NCBI RefSeq assembly: GCF_003932785.1 | Contig: NZ_RQYT01000024.1 | Coordinates: 1-44,334 of the forward strand | DNA: 44,334 nucleotides | Direction of reading: 5' to 3' | DNA from: Arachnia propionica | Lineage (GTDB): Bacteria > Actinomycetota > Actinomycetes > Propionibacteriales > Propionibacteriaceae | Shown here: piece by piece, positions 39,613-44,334 of the stretch | Layout: every line of letters begins with the position of its first letter | Numbering within the stretch: position 1 is the stretch's first letter | The notes under the pieces: model-generated | Databases searched by the model: none | What the model was told of the DNA's origin: nothing | Seen by the model: only the letters and a program-made list of their open reading frames with translations | Made by a program: the position numbers and the translations under genes

Positions 39613-42063
39613 ATGGCCTGCGTCATCGCCGTCGACCTCGGCGCGACGAGCGGCCGGGTGATCCTGGCCCGCGTCGGTGAGCGCATCGAGCTGGAGGAGG
39701 TGCACCGGTTCGACACCGCCGCCGAGCAGCGCCCCGACGGGCTGCGCCTCGACGTCGAGCGTCTCCTCGCCGAGGTGCAGGACGGGTTCGTCCGGGCGAT
39801 GGCGGCGGCCCCTGACGGCGTGGCGGCGGTCGGGATCGACTCATGGGCCGTCGACTACGGTCTGCTGCGGCAGGGCAGGCTCCTCGACGACCCCTTCAAC
39901 TACCGCGACGAGCGTTGCGTCCGCGCGCGGGAGCGGGTGCGCCACCTCATCGACCCGGCGGACCTGTACTCCCGCACCGGCATCCAGGACCTGCCGTTCA
40001 ACACCATCAACCAGCTGGTCGACGACCTGGACCGCGGTCGGCTGGAGGGGGCGGAGCAGCTGCTGCTGCTCCCAGACCTGCTGGCCTTCCTGCTGACGGG
40101 CCGGGCGGTGGCGGAGGTGACGAACGCGTCGACGACGGCGCTGCTCGACCCGCGCACCCGGCAGTGGGACTGGCCGCTCATCGACCATCTCCGGCTGCCC
40201 CGCCACATCTTCCCCGAGCTGGTGGAGCCGGGCACGGTCATCGGCACCATCACCCACGGCCCCGCGGCCGGGATCCCCCTCGTCGCGGTCGGCACCCACG
40301 ACACCGCGTCGGCCGTCGTCGGCGCGCCGCTGCAGCATGCCGACGACGTCTACCTGTCGTCGGGCACGTGGTCGCTGCTGGGGCAGGAGCTACCCGCCCC
40401 CGTCCTCACCCCGGAGGCGCGGGCCGCGAACTTCACCAACGAGGGCGGGGTCGACGGCACCACCCGGTTCCTCAAGAACATCAACGGCATGTGGATCCTC
40501 TCCGAGTCGATCCGCGCCTGGGGAACCGGGACGGTACCGGAGCTCGTGGAGCAGGCCAGGGCAGTCACGCAGGCCCCCGTCTTCGACGCCACCGACCCCG
40601 GCCTCATCGCGCCCGGGGACATGCCGGCCCGGGTGAGGGAACTGACCCGGAATGACCCCCGCATGACCGATCCCGCCGTATTCACCCGCTCGGTGTTGGA
40701 GTCGTTGGCCCTGGCCTACGCCCGCACCGTCGACGAGCTGGCGACCCTCACCGGCAGGCGTCCGCAACGCCTCGTCGTCGTGGGCGGCGGGTCCGCGAAC
40801 ACGCTGCTCAGCCAGCTCGCCGCCGACCGGACCGGCCTCGAGGTCACCGCCGGGCCCATGGAGGCCACGGCCATCGGCAATGCCCTCATCCAGGCGCGCG
40901 CCGTGGGACTCATCGAGGGAACCCTGGAGGATCTGAGGAGGATCGTGACGAACTCGACCGACATCCGCACCCATCGCCCCGGCCCCGCGGCGGAGCTCGC
41001 CGCCATCACCGCGCTGTCCAACGAGTTCGGCGCCGACCCGGCGTTCACCCGGGCGGGCGGCGGCAACTCGTCGGCCAAGCGCGACGGGGTGCTGTGGATC
41101 AAGCCGAGCGGGGTGTCGATGGCCACGATGACGGCCGACGACCTGGTCCCGCTCGACGTCAAGGTCCTCGTCGACGCCCTCGACGCGCCCGACCCCGACC
41201 CGTCGCTGGGCGACCCCGTCAACCACCTGGCCCAGCTGGCCCGCCTCGACGACGGCCCGCGTCGCCCGTCGGTGGAGATCCTCTTCCATGCCCTCATCGA
41301 GGACACCTACGTCCTGCACACCCATCCCCTGCTCGTCAACGCCGTGACCTGCAACATCCGTGGTGAGGAATTGACGCGTTCACTCTTCGGTGACGAGGTC
41401 CTGTGGGTCGACTACGTGGATCCGGGGCTGCCGCTGGCGCGTGAGATCGCTCGACGGCGTCGCGAGTACACGGAGGCCACCGGTCAGCAGCCACCCAGGG
41501 TGACCTTCCTCATGAACCACGGTCTCATCGTCTCCGGGGAGGACCCGGCTGAGATCCGAGCGGCCAGTCTGCGGGTGGTGGAGGTGATCCAGGCAGCGGT
41601 CACCAGCCGCTCCGGGATCACGGAGGTGGCGCGCCGTTTCGCCGCCGCCCTGAAGGCCCGGGCCGTGGCGATCGACGCCTCCTCCATCGCGGCGGACTTC
41701 CCCCTCACCCCGGCCGGACAGGCCTTCATCAGCCAGGGCCCCCTCATCCCGGACCAGATCGTCTACTCCGGCTCCTTCGCAATGGTGGTGCGTCCCGAGG
41801 ACGACATGGCCGCGGCGATCCGTCACCACGAGCAGACCCATGGCCACTCACCGAAGGTCGCGGTCATCCCGGGGGCGGGGGTCGCGGCCGTCGGGAACAG
41901 CAGCAAACAGGCAGGAACGACCCTTGAGGTTTTCCTGGATTCACTCACGGTCGCACGTTCCGCATCCATTCTGGGCGGAGTGAGAACCCTGGACGAAAGA
42001 GAACGAACTTTCATCGAGAACTGGGAGGCCGAGGCCTATCGACAGAAAATCGCCGAAGAATGA
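39613..42063 (+). CDS. Bifunctional rhamnulokinase / class II rhamnulose-1-phosphate aldolase fusion
   Basis: One uninterrupted 816-codon frame encodes two enzymes. Residues 1 to about 450 are an FGGY-type sugar kinase: VDLGATSGRVIL, VGTHDTASAVVGAPL, YLSSGTWSLLGQE and the ATP-site VVGGGSANTLLSQLAADRTGLEV. After a short linker (about 450-465), residues 465-816 are a class II aldolase domain with TRAGGGNSSAK, WIKPSGVSMATM, the metal-binding YVLHTHPLLVNAV (about H568 and H570) and MNHGLIVSG (third histidine near 635). The two would phosphorylate rhamnulose and cleave it to DHAP and lactaldehyde. The dehydrogenase half found in many bifunctional actinobacterial rhamnulose aldolases is absent. The ATG lies 4 bases after rhaI, so translation is coupled. 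Confidence 0.9.
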   Translation: MACVIAVDLGATSGRVILARVGERIELEEVHRFDTAAEQRPDGLRLDVERLLAEVQDGFVRAMAAAPDGVAAVGIDSWAVDYGLLRQGRLLDDPFNYRDERCVRARERVRHLIDPADLYSRTGIQDLPFNTINQLVDDLDRGRLEGAEQLLLLPDLLAFLLTGRAVAEVTNASTTALLDPRTRQWDWPLIDHLRLPRHIFPELVEPGTVIGTITHGPAAGIPLVAVGTHDTASAVVGAPLQHADDVYLSSGTWSLLGQELPAPVLTPEARAANFTNEGGVDGTTRFLKNINGMWILSESIRAWGTGTVPELVEQARAVTQAPVFDATDPGLIAPGDMPARVRELTRNDPRMTDPAVFTRSVLESLALAYARTVDELATLTGRRPQRLVVVGGGSANTLLSQLAADRTGLEVTAGPMEATAIGNALIQARAVGLIEGTLEDLRRIVTNSTDIRTHRPGPAAELAAITALSNEFGADPAFTRAGGGNSSAKRDGVLWIKPSGVSMATMTADDLVPLDVKVLVDALDAPDPDPSLGDPVNHLAQLARLDDGPRRPSVEILFHALIEDTYVLHTHPLLVNAVTCNIRGEELTRSLFGDEVLWVDYVDPGLPLAREIARRRREYTEATGQQPPRVTFLMNHGLIVSGEDPAEIRAASLRVVEVIQAAVTSRSGITEVARRFAAALKARAVAIDASSIAADFPLTPAGQAFISQGPLIPDQIVYSGSFAMVVRPEDDMAAAIRHHEQTHGHSPKVAVIPGAGVAAVGNSSKQAGTTLEVFLDSLTVARSASILGGVRTLDERERTFIENWEAEAYRQKIAEE

Positions 42064-42358
42064 TGCCGAACGCGTCGCCACGCTCCCAACGTTGAGGGCA
42101 GCCCCGGACGCGACGTCATGAAGTGTGCAACTCGCAGCGACCGGTTGCCGCGGGAGGAAACACGGGTACCCGAGCGACCGAAACGGATCAAAGATCCTTG
42201 TCAAAGCCGATTGGTTCCGCACACTTCCCGCTCCCGCCCTGGCCACGGAGAGCCGAAGGGACCACAGCTGCACGTTCGTCATCCATTCGGCTAGACGTTG
42301 GCGGGGTCGGAGAGATATCTTTCACTGAGATCCATGTCCCTTCGAACACGGGGGTAAA
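42064..42358 (+). other. Intergenic region upstream of adhesin gene
   Basis: The 295 bases hold no supported gene. CGCGTC and GACGCG, shortly after the aldolase stop, can pair as a weak terminator. TATCTT at 42316-42321 is a possible adhesin -10. GGGGG 4 bases before the ATG is the ribosome site. Confidence 0.35.
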
Positions 42359-44334
42359 ATGAAGAAACCCACAGTTCACACCGTCGGGAGGCGTGCGCTC
42401 TATGCACTCCTCGCCGCGGTGATTGGCGTGAGCGCCAATCTACAAGCCTCACCGGCCCATGCGGCTCAGGTGGAGGCCATCAACGCTGACAGCATCACCA
42501 TCAGCAATGAGACCCGACCCGGCCAGAACATCAACGTCAACGACACCGTGCGTGTCGAGGCCGCCTGGTCGATCCCCAACCAGACCGGCAGGGCCGGTGA
42601 CACCTTCACCCTGGGGCTGCCCGTCAACGCCCTCGAGGGCAAGGTCGGCTCCTTCAACCTGACCCCGGAGGGGCAGGACGCCCCGGTCTACGGCACCTGT
42701 CAGGTGACCAAGACCGACATCGAGTGCACCCTGAGCGCCGAGGCCGAGAACAAGGACAACGTGGGCGGCCGGCTGTGGTTCACCTCCCGGGCCCACCAGG
42801 AGTACAACGAGGCCAACCTGACCTTCACGGTCAACGGCAACACCCCGAAGGAGGTGCCGCTGCCCAACGGCGCCCAGGGCATCGGCTACGACCCCTTCAC
42901 CCCGCAGGAACTCATGAAGATGGGGTACTTCATCGACGACGACACGCTCACCTGGCGGGTCATCGTCCCGGGCAAGGCCCTGGCCGACAAGAGCCAGCTC
43001 AGCATCTCGGACCCCTACGCCACCCCGGGCACCAACTTCACCCTCGAGGGCGCATGGTTCTACAAGATTCCGAACACCCCGAAGTGTTGGAACAACCTCT
43101 ACAGCGATGAGTGCCGCACCGAGCTGTGGAGCAAGGAGGGAGCGGCCACCGAGGGTGTGAACGTCGCCTTCGATGACGCCAAGGACACGATCAACGTCAC
43201 GGTCGGGGCTCCCTTCCAGATCCAGGAGGACAAGATCTACACCCTGCACATCGACCTCAAGGTCGATGGCACCGTGGTCAACGGCAGCGAGTTCGAGAAC
43301 ACCGCCACCGTCAACGGCCAGGTCGTCACGCAGACCGCCACGAAGGAGGCCGCCGGAGGCGGCACCGGCAGCGGTGACGCAGCCGGCCACATCCGGCTGG
43401 TGAAGCGGCTCGACGGCGCCAACACCGTCCCCGCGGACACGATCTTCCCCGTCGAGTTCTCCTTCGAGCGCGCGGGCCAGCCGGTCACCGGCACCCTGTC
43501 GCTGAAGGCCGACGGCACCCCCGTGCTGCTGCGCAACATCAGCAACGGCGTCGTGGTCACCTTCAAGGAAGGGGTCCCCACGGTTCCCGGCAACACCTTC
43601 GGCGATCCGGTCTTCTCCGGCGAGGGTGTCAACGACGGTGGGGGCGCCTCCACCTCGGCCACCGTGACCGCCCAGGGCACCAAGACCGTGGAGGTGACCC
43701 TCACCAACCCGGTCCAGCCCGCCCCCGAGCCGCCGAAGGTCGTCCTGGCGGCGCCGGCCCTCAACCCGGGTACCTGCACCCCGGGATCGCTCACCCCGAG
43801 CAACCCGACCGTCGAGGTCGCCCCCACCGAGGGCATCACCTACTCGCAGCCGCAGCTGACCCCCCGCCCCGGGACCAACATCGTCGACGTGACCCTGACC
43901 GCGACCGCAGAGGCCGGCAAGGCGATCGACGCCGCTCAGCTGCCCGCCGGATGGGCGATGAACCCGGACGGCACCGCCACCTTCACCGGCCAGATCGAGC
44001 AGCCGGTGTGTGAGGCCACCAAGGTGATCCCCGTGGATCCGACCTTCCAGGTCGGCCAGTGCACCCCCGGCGAGGTCGAGCCGACCGACCCGACCATCAC
44101 CGCCGCCACCACCGAGGGCATCACCTACTCGGCCAGCTGGGCAGTTGACGGCGACGAGGTGGTCTTCACCGCCACCGCCACCGCCAAGGACGGCTACGTC
44201 ATCGACAAGGACAAGCTCACCGCTGGCTGGACCTGGAACGACGAGAAGAAGATCGCCCAGTTCGAGAAGCGCGAGCCCAAGCCCGTCTGCGCCCAGCTCG
44301 TCGTCCCGGTCTCCCCGACCGTGACCCCGGGCGT
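42359..44334 (+). CDS. Large secreted surface adhesin with repeated Ig-like modules (3' end beyond window)
   Basis: The first 658 codons are present and the frame stays open to the window edge. A signal peptide (GRRALYALLAAVIGVSANL, cleavage after AHA at about 35) leads into an adhesin-head region with two Ig-like domains (about 36-335) resembling Sdr/collagen-adhesin N-domains (ITISNETRPGQNINVNDTVRV). A TKEAAGGGTGSG linker is followed by a DUF5979-like domain (HIRLVKRLDG to VEVTLTNPV, about 345-455). Then come repeats with a 95-residue period (PGTCTPGSLTPSNPT..., then QCTPGEVEPTDPT...), each with EGITYS, TATA and LPAGW/LTAGW segments. An LPXTG anchor is expected at the unseen C-terminus. Third-position G/C is extreme, as in the other genes. 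Confidence 0.85.
   Translation, partial: MKKPTVHTVGRRALYALLAAVIGVSANLQASPAHAAQVEAINADSITISNETRPGQNINVNDTVRVEAAWSIPNQTGRAGDTFTLGLPVNALEGKVGSFNLTPEGQDAPVYGTCQVTKTDIECTLSAEAENKDNVGGRLWFTSRAHQEYNEANLTFTVNGNTPKEVPLPNGAQGIGYDPFTPQELMKMGYFIDDDTLTWRVIVPGKALADKSQLSISDPYATPGTNFTLEGAWFYKIPNTPKCWNNLYSDECRTELWSKEGAATEGVNVAFDDAKDTINVTVGAPFQIQEDKIYTLHIDLKVDGTVVNGSEFENTATVNGQVVTQTATKEAAGGGTGSGDAAGHIRLVKRLDGANTVPADTIFPVEFSFERAGQPVTGTLSLKADGTPVLLRNISNGVVVTFKEGVPTVPGNTFGDPVFSGEGVNDGGGASTSATVTAQGTKTVEVTLTNPVQPAPEPPKVVLAAPALNPGTCTPGSLTPSNPTVEVAPTEGITYSQPQLTPRPGTNIVDVTLTATAEAGKAIDAAQLPAGWAMNPDGTATFTGQIEQPVCEATKVIPVDPTFQVGQCTPGEVEPTDPTITAATTEGITYSASWAVDGDEVVFTATATAKDGYVIDKDKLTAGWTWNDEKKIAQFEKREPKPVCAQLVVPVSPTVTPG

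Noticed and set aside
39604-39615. Separate GTG start overlapping the end of rhaI for the kinase gene
   Set aside because: That GTG is in a different frame; the ATG at 39613 is in frame with the kinase motif VDLGATSGR and lies 4 bases past the rhaI stop.
38277-39716. Minus-strand open frame (479 codons) opposite rhaI
   Set aside because: It is a shadow of L-rhamnose isomerase; acidic, valine/glycine-rich composition without motifs.
1-44334. tRNA, rRNA, riboswitch or prophage genes
   Set aside because: By eye I saw no tRNA cloverleaf, rRNA segment, known riboswitch core or phage structural genes. A tRNAscan or Rfam search would be decisive and could not be run.

Overview
The window is GC-rich, densely packed DNA from a Gram-positive actinobacterium. 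The evidence is the third-position G/C coding bias, the GTG starts, the many 4-base ATGA/GTGA gene overlaps, the -10-only leaderless promoters, the lipid II amidation pair murT-gatD and the class A PBP with a PASTA domain. I suspect Propionibacteriaceae, for example an Arachnia-like oral or skin genus. This is an inference from gene style only; no rRNA or marker gene is present.

Layout. (1) 1-500: three direct repeats, probably an insertion-sequence end, abut a 5'-truncated yoeB toxin gene; then comes a duplicated scrap of the glgX 3' end. (2) 505-5110: a GH13 glycogen-debranching enzyme (-) diverges from the murT-gatD operon (+). (3) 5372-7433: a small membrane protein and a WD40-repeat protein overlap tail to tail. 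(4) 7466-7570: a six-unit palindromic repeat array, with a second copy of the same design at 35039-35143. (5) 7700-29814: a roughly 22-kb cell-surface polysaccharide locus. It holds a nucleotide-sugar dehydrogenase, four glycosyltransferases, a DegT aminotransferase, a PglC-type initiating phosphoglycosyl transferase, a membrane-bound 4,6-dehydratase, a WbpG/HisH/HisF amidination module, a PIG-L deacetylase paired with a WbqC-like protein, a methyltransferase, three O-antigen-polymerase/ligase-like membrane proteins, a Wzx-like flippase and a Wzz/BY-kinase-like protein whose ATPase motifs are ruined. (6) 30042-35018: a MetP/MetS-like sodium symporter with its 51-residue small subunit, overlapping a class A PBP gene and then a metallophosphoesterase gene. 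(7) 35174-36892: a Tat-exported GH3 protein that has lost its catalytic histidine motif. (8) 37309-42063: a rhamnose catabolism unit with a LacI regulator, its apparent operator, L-rhamnose isomerase, and an unusual single protein fusing rhamnulokinase to a class II aldolase. (9) 42359-end: the first 658 codons of a large secreted adhesin with repeated Ig-like modules, cut by the window edge.

How the genes work together. The glycan locus contains initiation (PglC-like), precursor synthesis (4,6-dehydratase plus DegT aminotransferase giving an amino-dideoxy sugar; dehydrogenase giving a uronic acid; WbpG/HisHF adding an acetamidino group), assembly (glycosyltransferases), export (Wzx), polymerisation or ligation (three candidates) and length control (degenerate Wzz/BY kinase). 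It therefore looks like a nearly complete Wzx/Wzy-type route to an acidic, amidinated surface polysaccharide. The rhamnose unit would turn L-rhamnose into DHAP and lactaldehyde through isomerase, kinase and aldolase, with the last two steps on one polypeptide. The most noteworthy items are the paired 3+3 palindromic arrays, the kinase-aldolase fusion and the two probable pseudoenzymes (BY kinase and GH3).
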